Assembly: GCF_902728265.1 (NCBI RefSeq)
Contig: NZ_CACVBR010000022.1
Location: forward strand, 1 to 64,000
Source: Chryseobacterium potabilaquae
GTDB lineage: Bacteria > Bacteroidota > Bacteroidia > Flavobacteriales > Weeksellaceae
DNA length: 64,000 bases
Reading direction: 5' to 3'
The position numbers and the translations under genes are program-made. Position 1 is the first letter of the stretch, and every line of letters begins with the position of its first letter. Below the pieces are notes generated by a model. That model was not told the DNA's origin and did no database searches. It saw only the letters and a list, made by a program, of their open reading frames with translations. This document shows positions 18,001 to 28,700 of this stretch, piece after piece.

Positions 18001-21000
18001 AAAGGGAGAAAAATACCGGAATGCGGAAGCATATTGGTTAGAACAATTTGAAGGAGAGCTTCCTGTATTGGAATTACCGAGCTATAAAACAAGACCGTTG
18101 ATACAGACGTATAATGGTAATAACATCAGCCACTTATTCTCAAAAGAATTTACAGATAAGCTGAAGCAGTATTCGGAGAAGCATGGAGTAACATTATTCA
18201 TGACTTTAATGGCTGGGATAAAGTCATTACTATACCGCTATACAGGGCAACAGGATATTATTGTGGGTACCCCGCTAGCGGGAAGAGAACACCCTGATTT
18301 AGAGAATCAAATCGGGCTTTACCTGAATACTCTCGCCATAAGGACAAGGTTGGAAGGTGACAGCAATACTTTTGAGTCCCTGCTTAAGAAAGAGAGGGAC
18401 ACTTTACTATCGGCTTATGAGCATCAGCTTTATCCATTTGATGAACTTGTGGGTAAGCTTAATATCAAGCGTGATATGAGCCGTTCGGCATTGTTTGATG
18501 TATTGGTTGTATTCCAGAGTCAAGGTCAGTTGCAGATAGGAAACGCACAAAACAATATAGAAGGCCTACAGGTAGAGGGATATGATTATCAACGTAAGAC
18601 GTCCCAGTTTGATGTGAGCTATGCTTTTGCAGAAGAAGGGGAACAGTTAGGATGTAGTATTGAATACAATACTGATATTTATGATGAGCAGCTCATCCAA
18701 CGAATGTTTGGTCATTTTGAGAACCTTTTGACCCAGGCTATAGAAAATACAGAAGATAAAGCGGAGACAACAACCATAGAAGAAATAGACTTCTTAACAG
18801 AGCAAGAGCGTCAGCAGCTTCTTCATGAGTTCAACGATACGAAAGTAGATTATCCTAGCGATAAAACGATTATAGAATTATTTGAGAAGCAGGTTGAGAA
18901 GACGCCGAAAAATGTTGCAGTAGTTTTTGAGGATACTGAACTTACATACAGAATGCTTAACGAACAGGCAAACCAGTTGGGGGATTATCTACGACAAAAT
19001 TATAAGATAGAACCTGATGATTTGGTAGCTATCAAGCTTGAGAGGAGCGAGAGGATGATCGTGGCAATCTTGGGAATTTTAAAGTCGGGAGCAGCTTATG
19101 TTCCTGTCGATCCTGAGTACCCGGAGGAAAGAATTGAGTACATAGAGCATGACACTCAAGCAAAGGTTACCATTGATGCCGCTTTTTTAGAGTCTTATCA
19201 TGAGGAATTAAAAGAACAGAAAAGACAATACACAAAACAGAATCTTCCGATAATCAGCAGACCAGATAGTTTGGCGTATGTGATTTATACCTCAGGAACT
19301 ACAGGATCGCCTAAAGGAGTGATGATGCAACAGGAAAACATTCTGAATTTGATTAAATATCACATAAAGACTATTGCCCCATATAATAAAGTTACCTTCT
19401 TGTCTAATCCAAGTTTTGATGTATCTTTTCAAGAGATCTTCAGTACTTTATTAACAGGAGCTACGCTATTCCCTGTATCAGATACAATTAAGAAGGATAT
19501 TCAGGCACTTACTTATTTTATTTCAAAAAATAAATTAGACGTCTTATTCTTCCCGACCGCATACTTTAAAGTTCTAATAGAAGATGATTCATTTTTAGAA
19601 TGCGTAGGAGAAAACGTTAAGCATATTATAGTAGCCGGAGAGAAACTAATTCTTAATAATGCCATTTTTGAAAGTATTAATGAGAAACTTATAAAGATTC
19701 ATAATCATTATGGACCTGCGGAAACCCATGTAGTTACTACTTATGTGATTGATGAAAAAACAGTTAAAAACTATATTCCACCTATTGGTAAACCAATAGC
19801 TAATATATATGTTTATATATTAAACACAAATAAGGTGTTATGCTCAATAGGTGAATATGGCAGATTATATCTTTCAGGAGCAGGACTGGCGAAAGGATAT
19901 ATTAATAAAAAAGAGCTAACGGAAGAGAAGTTCATTGCTAATCCTTTCATTCCTGGTAGTAAAATGTATGATACAGGAGATATTGCCAGATGGCTTCCGG
20001 ATGGGAACATAGAGTTTCTTGGGAGGAAAGATTTCCAGGTGAAAGTAAGGGGATATCGTATCGAAACAAATGAGGTGGAGACCGTTCTTACTAAGCATAA
20101 CTCTATAAATCAGACTATCGTTGATACTAAAGAAATTAACGGGGATAATATATTAATAGCATTCTATGTAAAGAAAGACCCCACTGAGAAACTGGATAAA
20201 TCAGAATTAAGGGACTATATGCAATCTAAAGTTCCTGAATATATGGTTCCTGGTTTTTTTATTGAAATAGATTCAGTACCTCTTACTCCAAACGGAAAGA
20301 TAAATCGTAGAGCTCTACCGGATGTAAAAGAATACGATATGGTAAGAAAGGAATATGTAGCTCCGAAAAATGAAATAGAGAAAAAGCTAGTAAAGATATG
20401 GCAGGAAGTTTTAGGTATTGAAAAAGTAGGAATTACAGATAGTTTCTTTGAATTAGGAGGGAATAGTATAAAAGCAATGCAGTTTATTTCAATCCTAAAT
20501 TCCCGTCACAAAATGAGCGTGGAACTTTCTGTTCTGTTTAAAAATCCTCATATACAGTATATTGCCTATTCTCTGATTATGGAGAAAAAAGAAATAGAGA
20601 GATTTGAGGAGATTTCGGAGCCTTACAAATTATCACCGCAGCAAATGAACATGTGGATATCAGAAGTGAAAAATAATACTTCCAATATAATTGTCACGCA
20701 GTTGATTGTAGACGAATTATTGGATATTAATTTATTAAAGAAATCTATAGATAAGATAGTACAGAGACATCTGTCTTTAAGAACTGTTTTCATTACACAT
20801 GATAATTTACCTTTACAGAAAATCATAACAAATGACTATGATAAATATGATATTAACATTATTTCAGAAGAAGATCTTGTTGCTCAAAATTTAGAAAATG
20901 ACTTTAGTTTAGATGAATATCCACTTTTTAAAATTTATGTAATTCCTAAACAAGATAGGTTCAAAGTTGTTTTGAAAATACATCATCTAATTTTTGACGG

Positions 21001-23794
21001 TTGGTCTGTTAATCTATTTAGAAATGAACTTCTAACTATTTATAAAAATAAAAACAATACACTTCCCGGAACTAATTATGAATATATTGACTATGTTAAT
21101 TATTTGAAACACCAAAACAAAGACATTCTATTAGAGTACTGGAAAAACAAGCTTAAAGACGTACCTGATTATTTACATATTTCTAATCCTGAAAAATCCA
21201 TAGACCATGAAGTAGCCTATACGTCAAATTATGCTGATTTTCAAATTGATAATAGATCCTATGATGAGATAAAAAAAATTATAAAACAACGTGGAGTTAC
21301 ATTGTCAACATTCTTTATCTCATGTTTCAAAATTTTATTAGGTAGAATTTCTAATACTAATAACATTACGGTAGCGATACCTGTTGCCAAAAGGAATGAT
21401 CCTGCTTTTTCGAATATAATAGGACTTTTTACAAATATTATATTTCACAATGATTTGCTGAATCAGCATGCTTCTTTTGAAAAACTTTTAGATCAGGTTC
21501 ATAGTACTTCTATTGAGGCTTTAAATCATGCTGATATCTCAGTTCACGAGATATGTGATTTATTAAAAATTAATAATACAGTCCATACCCTTCCTTTAAC
21601 TCCAGTCGTTATTAATATCTTAGATTTTATCAAAGATAATTTTGAATATGAGCCTGGCTGTGATGATAAAAAAGACCATTTAACAGCTTCAAAATTTGAT
21701 TTAGAATTTTTTGTAGAAACTACCTCCGGAGGAGTTCTCGTGAGTAGCGTTTTTAATAAAGATCTATTCAACAGTAAAGAAGTCTTTTTTTGGTTAAAGG
21801 GGCTTGGGCATATCATTGATGAAGTAATTCATCACTCTGAAAAAATAATTGAGGAAATAGAAATCTTTGATCAGTTCCTACTTTCTGATCCGGTTACCCC
21901 TAAAAATGATTACGTAGATTGGGAGCTAGAATACGATTCAATAATTGATCGATTTGATTATATATGTGAAACTTATCCTGATAAATATGCTGTTGTAGAT
22001 GATAATCAAAAAATAACTTACAGAGAACTTAATGAAACATCTACTATTATTTCAAACGAAATAATAAAACACAGTAGAAATAACAAAGTATTAATTCTGT
22101 TGTCTCACGGATATCAATCAGTTCTGGGAATTCTTTCTACCTTAAAAGCAGGTAAAGCTTATATACCATTAGATATAAGTCTTCATACGCTCAGGACAAG
22201 AGAAATTATAGCGGAAATCAATACGGATCTTATATTGTGTGATAATCAAACAGAAGAATTTGCAAACAAATTTTTGATTGATTCTTCTCTTGTTTCAGTT
22301 AATATTGAAAGAATAATTAATCAGGATTCTCAAGGTACAATGCAATCTTTAGAAGAAATTCCATCCGCTGATTCTTTGGCTTATATTTTATATACTTCTG
22401 GTTCTACCGGAAAGCCTAAAGGGGTGATGCAATCTCATAAAAATGTATTACATTTTATCAATATATATACAAGGCAGTTACATATAGCGCCGGAGGATCA
22501 TCTAAGCCTGATACCATTTTATAATTTTGATTCTGCCGTAATGGATATTTTCGGAGGATTGTTGAATGGCGCAACATTGTACCCTTTTAATGTTAATATT
22601 AAAGGAATAAATGATTTGGCCCGATGGATTGATCATCACGAAATTACGATCTATCATTCTGTTCCGACATTATTCAGGTCTTTAATAAAGACAATCCAAT
22701 ATAGGCTCTCATCAATTAGATTAATAGTGCTCGGTGGAGAAGCGGTATTTAAAAGAGACTTCTTAGAATTTAAAAACAAGTTCGGAAAGGACGCTATTTT
22801 TATCAATGGGTATGGACCTACGGAATCTACTATTGTCTGTCAAAAATTTTTAGATGATCAAAGTATAGTAGGTTATCATGTGCCTATTGGAAAACCTGTT
22901 GATCGGACAAAGGTATACCTTGTTAAATCCGGTAATAAACCGGCACGTATATATGAAGAAGGAGAAATTGTTTATGGGAGTGATTATTTGGCTTTAGGGT
23001 ACTATCAGGATGAAACATTAACAAATCAGAAATTTAAGACCAAGGCAGATTTTCAAAATTCAGATCCGAATCTTAGATACTACTATTCTGGAGATTGGGG
23101 AAAATTACTTCCAAGCGGCGATATAGAATTTATTGGGCGATTGGATAATCAAATCAAGCTTAATGGCATAAGAATAGAATTGAACGAAATTAATTTTGTC
23201 ATAGAACAAATCGCAGAAGTAGCAGTAAGTGTTACTGTATTTAAAACCTTTAGAGACAATGATTTAATTTCTAGTTATATTTGTTTTAAGGCTGGCAATA
23301 GTATAAGCAGAGAAGCAATACTTGAAATATTAAAATCGTCTTTACCTGCTTATATGGTTCCTAAATCCATTGTAATTCTTGATCATATTCCATTAACCAA
23401 TACTGGAAAAATAAGTTTTAAGGACTTACCTGATATACAAGAAAATGATTTATTCAAAAAAGAGTTTACACCTGCAGGAAATGTACTGGAAAAAGAACTT
23501 GAGAATATATGGAAAGACATTTTAAAAATAGATCAGATAGGAATTCACGATAATTTCTTTGATATTGGAGGAACTTCGGTAAGGGCAATTGAATTATCAA
23601 ACAAATTAAAAATCAACTATCCGGATAAAAATATTTCACCGGTAATAGTATTTGAATATCCAAATATTTCCACACTTGCAGAGTTCCTCTCTACCACGGT
23701 TACTACTACTGATCAGGAACAGGAAGAGAACTTAAGTATTTTAGAAACTACATTAAATATTTACAATTTAGATCACAATGATTATGACGAGTAA
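15002..23794 (+). CDS. Three-module nonribosomal peptide synthetase (NRPS-1)
   Basis: 2930 residues. Approximate layout: 1-210 a degenerate C-like region with no HHxxxDG; A1 225-720 (YTSGSTGRPKG); T1 with FFELGGHS near 755; C1 810-1240 (HHIIGDG); A2 1290-1780; T2 (FFELGGNS) near 1815; C2 1880-2290 (HHLIFDG); A3 2310-2790; T3 (FFDIGGTS) near 2855. No thioesterase. Reading the GrsA specificity positions by eye gives A1 D-A-S-T-I-A-A-V-C, close to a known Tyr code; A2 D-V-Q-F-I-A-H-V-V, a Pro code; A3 D-S-M-H-V-G-G-I-V, which I do not recognise. DNA from about 16,700 to 19,150 (A1 end to A2 start) is visibly richer in GC than the rest and resembles NRPS-3, suggesting module exchange. The chain must pass to another protein of the cluster. 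Confidence 0.93.
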   Translation: MNDTQILSNIFWHNKIASKEKAAFSKGPIKSLKKGILKENFEGFIKVAKNNSLSKFTIVSSVFSFVINKYFENYQGFIKVYPSHLIDLEKYLLLEIGNDARSFKKLLQNTATEVKQVFSHKNYNSDLNIEPFSNFSIQFGKKTESLNDEISLLCEEIEDNFLFTVFYKEKYPDYVIESLLKNVINILSDYDILLNKNKKDYSFVDKEEVHQLLVEFNNTKREYPSDKTVVKLVEEQVQKTPDNVAVVFEDIELTYHELNGKANQLANYIKEKYIVENGEVIAILLPKSVDLLVSLLAIEKIGCIYLPIDINYPKDRIDYILEDSKAKILLSEQDIAQTLDINQPYISLKLNEIQFKSTANLNVTIESDDVAYLIYTSGSTGRPKGVLVEHHSNINMSLDQIKTFGITAEDKIVWFASVAFDASISEIMMSLYSGATLCIPTEEEQKDKDQFISFLEKTKSTVVTFPPSYLELLPEKDLKSLKTIITAGEPANPIKAKELVENGVSYYNAYGPTEYSVCTSIFKLSPHEDYISVPIGVPISNTSVYILDEDFRVVPIGVSGTLYVSGAGLSRGYLNKPELTREKFIDNPFEAGTKMYDTGDLARWLPDGNIEFLGRKDFQVKIRGYRIELGEIEMNINWFSPSIRQVVTDARDINGEKVLVAYYTNDSETSIDKSELREYLQSKLPDYMIPGFFVELENIPLTPNGKIDRKALPGVTGEDLIRREYVAPRNATDEKLSEIWQKILGVEKVGITDNFFELGGHSLMVAQVLNRIHQSLSMQVSFKDFFASPSIEGITKSLTGKEYTPIPKAPEQENYPLTPSQQRLWILSQLEGGSQAYNMPAVVTLRGELNEAYFEKSFQALIDRHEILRTSFKSDKTTEEIRQYIILKKELHFTIEVLDFSGKNELEVEDYLQSANNEAFNLEESPLIRATLLKRENKEHLFFLSMHHIIGDGWSTEVLVSEVVENYNNLLNGNAKEDEILKEELAIQYKDYAVWLQEEIKGEKYRNAEAYWLEQFEGELPVLELPSYKTRPLIQTYNGNNISHLFSKEFTDKLKQYSEKHGVTLFMTLMAGIKSLLYRYTGQQDIIVGTPLAGREHPDLENQIGLYLNTLAIRTRLEGDSNTFESLLKKERDTLLSAYEHQLYPFDELVGKLNIKRDMSRSALFDVLVVFQSQGQLQIGNAQNNIEGLQVEGYDYQRKTSQFDVSYAFAEEGEQLGCSIEYNTDIYDEQLIQRMFGHFENLLTQAIENTEDKAETTTIEEIDFLTEQERQQLLHEFNDTKVDYPSDKTIIELFEKQVEKTPKNVAVVFEDTELTYRMLNEQANQLGDYLRQNYKIEPDDLVAIKLERSERMIVAILGILKSGAAYVPVDPEYPEERIEYIEHDTQAKVTIDAAFLESYHEELKEQKRQYTKQNLPIISRPDSLAYVIYTSGTTGSPKGVMMQQENILNLIKYHIKTIAPYNKVTFLSNPSFDVSFQEIFSTLLTGATLFPVSDTIKKDIQALTYFISKNKLDVLFFPTAYFKVLIEDDSFLECVGENVKHIIVAGEKLILNNAIFESINEKLIKIHNHYGPAETHVVTTYVIDEKTVKNYIPPIGKPIANIYVYILNTNKVLCSIGEYGRLYLSGAGLAKGYINKKELTEEKFIANPFIPGSKMYDTGDIARWLPDGNIEFLGRKDFQVKVRGYRIETNEVETVLTKHNSINQTIVDTKEINGDNILIAFYVKKDPTEKLDKSELRDYMQSKVPEYMVPGFFIEIDSVPLTPNGKINRRALPDVKEYDMVRKEYVAPKNEIEKKLVKIWQEVLGIEKVGITDSFFELGGNSIKAMQFISILNSRHKMSVELSVLFKNPHIQYIAYSLIMEKKEIERFEEISEPYKLSPQQMNMWISEVKNNTSNIIVTQLIVDELLDINLLKKSIDKIVQRHLSLRTVFITHDNLPLQKIITNDYDKYDINIISEEDLVAQNLENDFSLDEYPLFKIYVIPKQDRFKVVLKIHHLIFDGWSVNLFRNELLTIYKNKNNTLPGTNYEYIDYVNYLKHQNKDILLEYWKNKLKDVPDYLHISNPEKSIDHEVAYTSNYADFQIDNRSYDEIKKIIKQRGVTLSTFFISCFKILLGRISNTNNITVAIPVAKRNDPAFSNIIGLFTNIIFHNDLLNQHASFEKLLDQVHSTSIEALNHADISVHEICDLLKINNTVHTLPLTPVVINILDFIKDNFEYEPGCDDKKDHLTASKFDLEFFVETTSGGVLVSSVFNKDLFNSKEVFFWLKGLGHIIDEVIHHSEKIIEEIEIFDQFLLSDPVTPKNDYVDWELEYDSIIDRFDYICETYPDKYAVVDDNQKITYRELNETSTIISNEIIKHSRNNKVLILLSHGYQSVLGILSTLKAGKAYIPLDISLHTLRTREIIAEINTDLILCDNQTEEFANKFLIDSSLVSVNIERIINQDSQGTMQSLEEIPSADSLAYILYTSGSTGKPKGVMQSHKNVLHFINIYTRQLHIAPEDHLSLIPFYNFDSAVMDIFGGLLNGATLYPFNVNIKGINDLARWIDHHEITIYHSVPTLFRSLIKTIQYRLSSIRLIVLGGEAVFKRDFLEFKNKFGKDAIFINGYGPTESTIVCQKFLDDQSIVGYHVPIGKPVDRTKVYLVKSGNKPARIYEEGEIVYGSDYLALGYYQDETLTNQKFKTKADFQNSDPNLRYYYSGDWGKLLPSGDIEFIGRLDNQIKLNGIRIELNEINFVIEQIAEVAVSVTVFKTFRDNDLISSYICFKAGNSISREAILEILKSSLPAYMVPKSIVILDHIPLTNTGKISFKDLPDIQENDLFKKEFTPAGNVLEKELENIWKDILKIDQIGIHDNFFDIGGTSVRAIELSNKLKINYPDKNISPVIVFEYPNISTLAEFLSTTVTTTDQEQEENLSILETTLNIYNLDHNDYDE

Positions 23795-25022
23795 CCATTA
23801 TCTTTCCTTATTAGAGGAAGAAGCCAGAGAGCTATCGGATATTCTGCATTTGACAGCAAATGAAAATATTCTTTCAGATTTTGCTGCTAAGGCTTTAAAC
23901 AGTAATTTCTCTTTTAGATATCATTTAGGAAGAATAGAAAACTTCAATACTGATAATATTACTTTCTCAAAAGGTAATATATACAGGGGAATAGGTTTGG
24001 TAAATAAGCTGGAGGAAATCTCATCAAAAATTCTTAACAAAAGATTAGGAGGTGTGGCTACAGAATTCAGACCTCTTTCAGGAGTATATGCTATGATGTG
24101 TACCATATTGTCAGCTACTGATGTTGGAGATTATATACTAACAATTGATCCTGAAAAAGGAGGACATTTTGCCACTCAGAATATTATTGAAAAGACAGGG
24201 CGAAAATCTATAAAGGTTCCGTTAAAAAGAGAGACGCTTGCAATTGATTATGATTTTATACTAGAGATAAAGGATAAGTATACCATCAAAATGTTTTATA
24301 TTGATGACAGTCTTGCGTGCCAACCTGTAGATTTTTCATTATTAAGACAATTATTGGGGGAAGAAACAATTCTGGTGTACGATGCATCACATCCGTTTGG
24401 ACTTATATTTGCACAGGAATTTATGAAGCCCATATACGAAGGCTGCGATATCATTCAAGCCAATACCCACAAAACATTTCCGGGTCCTCAAAAAGGGATT
24501 ATACATTTTTCAAATAGCCAATTGGGAAATCTTGTTAAAGATGAAGTAGGAAAAAGCTTGGTTTCCAGCCAGCATACCCATCATACCATTGCATTGCATT
24601 TGGCGATTATAGAAATGGATGAATTTTCCGAAGATTATGTGAAAAAAATTATTGAAAATACCCGATATCTATATAACTTGCTCACCGATAAAGGTTTTTC
24701 TATCTTGGAGCCTAAAAACAAAAAAGAATTAATAACCAATCAGTTATATATACGAATACCAAACTTTTTTGATGCAGAGAAAATTGCAAAAGTTTTTTAT
24801 GCCAACAATATAAGTATCAATATTAGAAGAATTTTTGACGAAAACTTTTTAAGAATTGGACTTCAGGAGGTAACAAGACTGGGTTTTTGTACAATTGAAA
24901 TGGATATTATATCTGATATTATTTCAAATATAATTCATGATCAAAATTTAGAGAGCATTACAAAAAGTATAAAAAGACTAAATCTTCAATCACGAAAAAT
25001 ATTATATAGTTATGATAAGTAA
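23778..25022 (+). CDS. SHMT-like PLP enzyme (hydroxymethyltransferase or threonine transaldolase type)
   Basis: 414 residues of fold-type I PLP enzyme resembling serine hydroxymethyltransferase. It has LTANENILSD near the N-terminus (the SHMT substrate loop is L-x-x-SEN), VYDASHPFGLI (cofactor Asp and stacking His, about 200), and the PLP lysine in QANTHKTFPGPQKG at about 232. It is well diverged from housekeeping GlyA, and its place between NRPS and PKS genes argues for building-block chemistry. SHMT-like enzymes in peptide clusters include L-threonine transaldolases (ObiH/ObaG) that make beta-hydroxy amino acids, and alpha-methylserine-type enzymes. Which reaction applies here is open. The gene overlaps NRPS-1 by 17 bp; ATG at 23784 is an alternative start. 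Confidence 0.75.
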   Translation: MIMTSNHYLSLLEEEARELSDILHLTANENILSDFAAKALNSNFSFRYHLGRIENFNTDNITFSKGNIYRGIGLVNKLEEISSKILNKRLGGVATEFRPLSGVYAMMCTILSATDVGDYILTIDPEKGGHFATQNIIEKTGRKSIKVPLKRETLAIDYDFILEIKDKYTIKMFYIDDSLACQPVDFSLLRQLLGEETILVYDASHPFGLIFAQEFMKPIYEGCDIIQANTHKTFPGPQKGIIHFSNSQLGNLVKDEVGKSLVSSQHTHHTIALHLAIIEMDEFSEDYVKKIIENTRYLYNLLTDKGFSILEPKNKKELITNQLYIRIPNFFDAEKIAKVFYANNISINIRRIFDENFLRIGLQEVTRLGFCTIEMDIISDIISNIIHDQNLESITKSIKRLNLQSRKILYSYDK

Positions 25023-25794
25023 ACTTTTTTATTTATTTTTTTGTCTTCAGGTTATATTACTATCTTATAGCTGTTCAAGTACAAAAAAAGAAATCGCACA
25101 AAGAACCAATTTTGCTCAAGTAAATGAATATGATGTTGCTTTATTTGATAATAGCAGAAACCGTTCTGTTCCAATTACTATTTATGATAATAATCATTCC
25201 AATCAAGGAAAAAAAATTGTCATATTCAATCATGGATATGGTTTTAACAAGGGAGGGGATTATAAGATATATTCTAAGCTTTGCAAATTTTTAGCAGAAA
25301 ATGAGTACTTTGTTATTTCCATTCAGCATGAACTCGCTACGGATGATCTTCTTTCCATGAAAGGCGACTTATATAAAACCAGAATGCCTAATTGGGAAAA
25401 AGGAGAATTAAATATAAGTTTTGTAATAGACGAAAGTAGAAAAAAATATCCTGATCTTGATTGGAAGAATATTACCTTAGTGGGACATTCAAATGGAGGA
25501 GATATGGTAATGTTATTTGTAAAAGATCATAGCGATTTAATTAATAATGTTGTATCTCTGGATCATAGGCGTTTTCCTATTCCCAGAACTGCTAAACCCA
25601 GAATCTTATCATTGAGAGGATCTGATTACCCCGCAGATCCGGGAGTGGTTCCTACCCCTGAAGAACAAACCAAATATGGGATTAAAATTATTTATTTGAA
25701 AGATATTAGGCATACTGATATGGATGATAAAGGGACAAAAGAACAAAGTGACGAAATAAATAATCAGATAATAAATTTTTTGAATGGAAAATAG
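25012..25794 (+). CDS. Alpha/beta hydrolase, probable lipoprotein
   Basis: 260 residues. The N-terminus is a hydrophobic signal ending in SYSCSS with Cys at residue 21, an acceptable Bacteroidetes lipobox. The hydrolase fold shows an oxyanion segment IVIFNHGYGF, the nucleophile elbow VGHSNGGDM at about residue 160, and a late His in DIRHTDMDD. The closest impression is a dienelactone-hydrolase or lipase-like protein. It overlaps the genes before and after it by 11 bp each, so it is cotranscribed and translationally coupled with the synthetases. It may trim or hydrolyse the product outside the cytoplasm, or serve self-protection; neither is shown by sequence. Confidence 0.72.
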   Translation: MISKLFYLFFCLQVILLSYSCSSTKKEIAQRTNFAQVNEYDVALFDNSRNRSVPITIYDNNHSNQGKKIVIFNHGYGFNKGGDYKIYSKLCKFLAENEYFVISIQHELATDDLLSMKGDLYKTRMPNWEKGELNISFVIDESRKKYPDLDWKNITLVGHSNGGDMVMLFVKDHSDLINNVVSLDHRRFPIPRTAKPRILSLRGSDYPADPGVVPTPEEQTKYGIKIIYLKDIRHTDMDDKGTKEQSDEINNQIINFLNGK

Positions 25795-28700
25795 AGTTTA
25801 CACCGGTTTAGAAATTGCTATTGTTGGAATGGCGTGTAAAACTCCTTTGGGTGGTAATTATAATGATCTGTGGAAAGGACTTGTAAATGGAGAAGAATCT
25901 GTATACTTTTTAAACGACCAAGAGAAAAAAAAATATAAAATAGAAGACAATTATATTGCAATCAAAAATGATATAAAGAATAAAGAATTCTTTGATTATG
26001 ATTTTTTTGGATATACTGAAAAAGAAGCTTTACTCCTTTCGCCTCAAAGCAGACATATACATGAAGTAATTTGGAACGCAATTGAAGATTCGGGAATATC
26101 CTTAGTAGAGTTAAAAAAGTCTACAGGTCTTTTTTTAGGAATGTCTGAGGATTATAACTGGAAGATTTTTACACTTCAGAACAAAGATAAATTTCCCATC
26201 GAAGATTTTATATTCCAAAATTTTTCCAGTTACTATCATATTCCAGCCTTAATTTCATACAAATTGGGATTTTCTGGGCCATCTATTGCTATTAATACAG
26301 CATGTTCGAGTTCTCTCATAGCTGTAGATTCTGCTTGTAAAAGCCTTTTACTGGGCGAAACAAGAATTTGTCTTGCCGGTGGAGTTTATATTGGAAGTGA
26401 GCCTCACAAAGCCTATAAATATACAGATGGGCATATTAATTCAATAGATGGGCATTGCAGGCCTTTTGATAATTCTTCAACGGGAACCATTTGGGGAGAA
26501 GGACTTGGTGTTGTAGTATTGAAAAGACTAAAAGATGCGATAGAAGATGGAGATAACATCCACGGTATCATTAAAGGTATAGGTATAGGAAATGACGGTG
26601 ATAAGAGAGTTGCTTTTACAGCACCAAGTATACAGGGGCAAGTACAAACAATTAAAAGAGCTTTCCTGCTTAGCAAAATTAAACCTGAAACAGTTAGCTA
26701 TATAGAATGTCATGGCACTGGGACGCAGCTTGGAGATCCTATTGAGGTGGAAGCTCTTAAACAGACATATAAAATTTCCATAGATAATAAAATCCCTATT
26801 GGATCCATTAAAAGTAATATAGGTCATCTCAATACGGCAGCAGGAATTATAGGATTGATTAAGTGTATCATGATTTTAAAAAACAAAAAGATCCCTCCAA
26901 GTATTAATTATGAAACACCGAATTCTAGGATTGACTTTCAAAGCACTCATTTTTATGTAAATAATAATTTGATATCTCTTGAGCACAGTGAAAATCCAGC
27001 TAGAGTAGCCGTTAGTTCGTTTGGGATAGGGGGAAATAACGCTCATTGCATTTTAGAAGAAGCTCCAGCAACAAAGGCAAAAAATAGTGAAAAAGGAAAT
27101 GTTTTTTTATTGAGTGCCAAGAATGAAGTTTCTTTAAAAGAAGCTGTTAAAACGTTTTATTCTGAAAAAGATCAATATGATATAAATGAGCTGGCGATTT
27201 CTTCACAATTAAGAAAAATTCACCATAAAACAAGAGTTTCATTAGATTTTAATACCAAGGCTCCTTTGAATTTTTTGCATAAAGACAAGATTAAAAATGT
27301 AATATTTGCATTTCCCGGGCAAGGAGTTTTGTATAATAATACTACTAAACAATTATATCAGAGATCAAAGCTGTATCGAAATATCCTAGATGAGAATTTG
27401 AGTATTATTAATGAAAAATTAAATATTAATATCAAAGACTTCTTATTTAATGAAGAATATGATCAACAACGGAATATTAATAAAATAGACACTGTAAAAT
27501 CACATTTGACATTATTTATTATCCAATATTCTTTAGCCAAATATTTGATGGAGTTAGGAGTAAAACCGGACGGCCTTATCGGGCATAGTTTAGGGGAATA
27601 TACAGCCTGCTGTATTTCTGGAGCTATGGATTTAGTCCAGACAATTCAAACAATTGCTAAAAGAGCTGCTTGTCTTTTGAACGGGCCGGAGGGAAAAATG
27701 ATTTATGTTTCTTCTTCAGAAGATATGATAAAACAGAAAGAGTTTCAAGATGTATATTTGTCCATTATTAATAGCCCAAATGAGAGAGTTTATTCAGGGA
27801 AATCTTATAACATAGAGAAATTTGAAGAATGGCTTATAGAAAAAGGAGCTGAATATAAAGTTTTAACTACAATACATCCTAATCATTCTCCTTTATTAGA
27901 AATAATAAGAAATAATTTTGAAAAGCATACTGACGGTATTCAGTATAAAGATGTTCAAATTCCATTCATTTCGAATACATCGGGACAAATTATCAATGAT
28001 AAAAAACAAATATCATCAAAACATTGGGGAGATCATATAATTAAACCTGTATTGTTTGAACAGGGTGTGAAAAAAATATTAAACGTATTTCAAGATTGTC
28101 TCTTTATTGATTTTGGACCTGGAAATTTTATAAAAAATCTGCTTGAAAGAGAATACTCTATAAAAAATACATTAAACCTGGTAAGGAATAAAAATATAGA
28201 AATTGCAGATGACGTATTTTTTGATCAGAATTTAGGCAAAATATGGGAATATGGAATAGATGTTCAATGGGAAAAACTATATTCAGAGAAAATAAATTAC
28301 ATCGAAATACCTCCTTATTATAATTTTACAAAATCGAAACTCCTGGCTGAAATACTGGTTGATAATATTGATTTTTCTTCTAAAAAAAGAATTGCAAAAA
28401 ATGATATTTTTTATAGTTCGATATGGGAAAACTATGAAATCAAACAAAATTCTTCTGAGGCTTATCCTAACATCTTATTGTTGTTGCCAAGTGATTTTAT
28501 CGACTCTCTTTTTGAGAATAAATTTAAAGAGTATAATATTTTGAAAATTAGGCATGGTCACAATTTTAATGTATTAAACGATGAAGAAATTGAAGCTAAT
28601 TTTAATATCGAAGATAGCATTATTGAGGCATTGAATTATGCTAAAGATTCAACGTTCACTTTTGATAAAATCGTTTCTTTTTTAGATTATGATTTTAATG

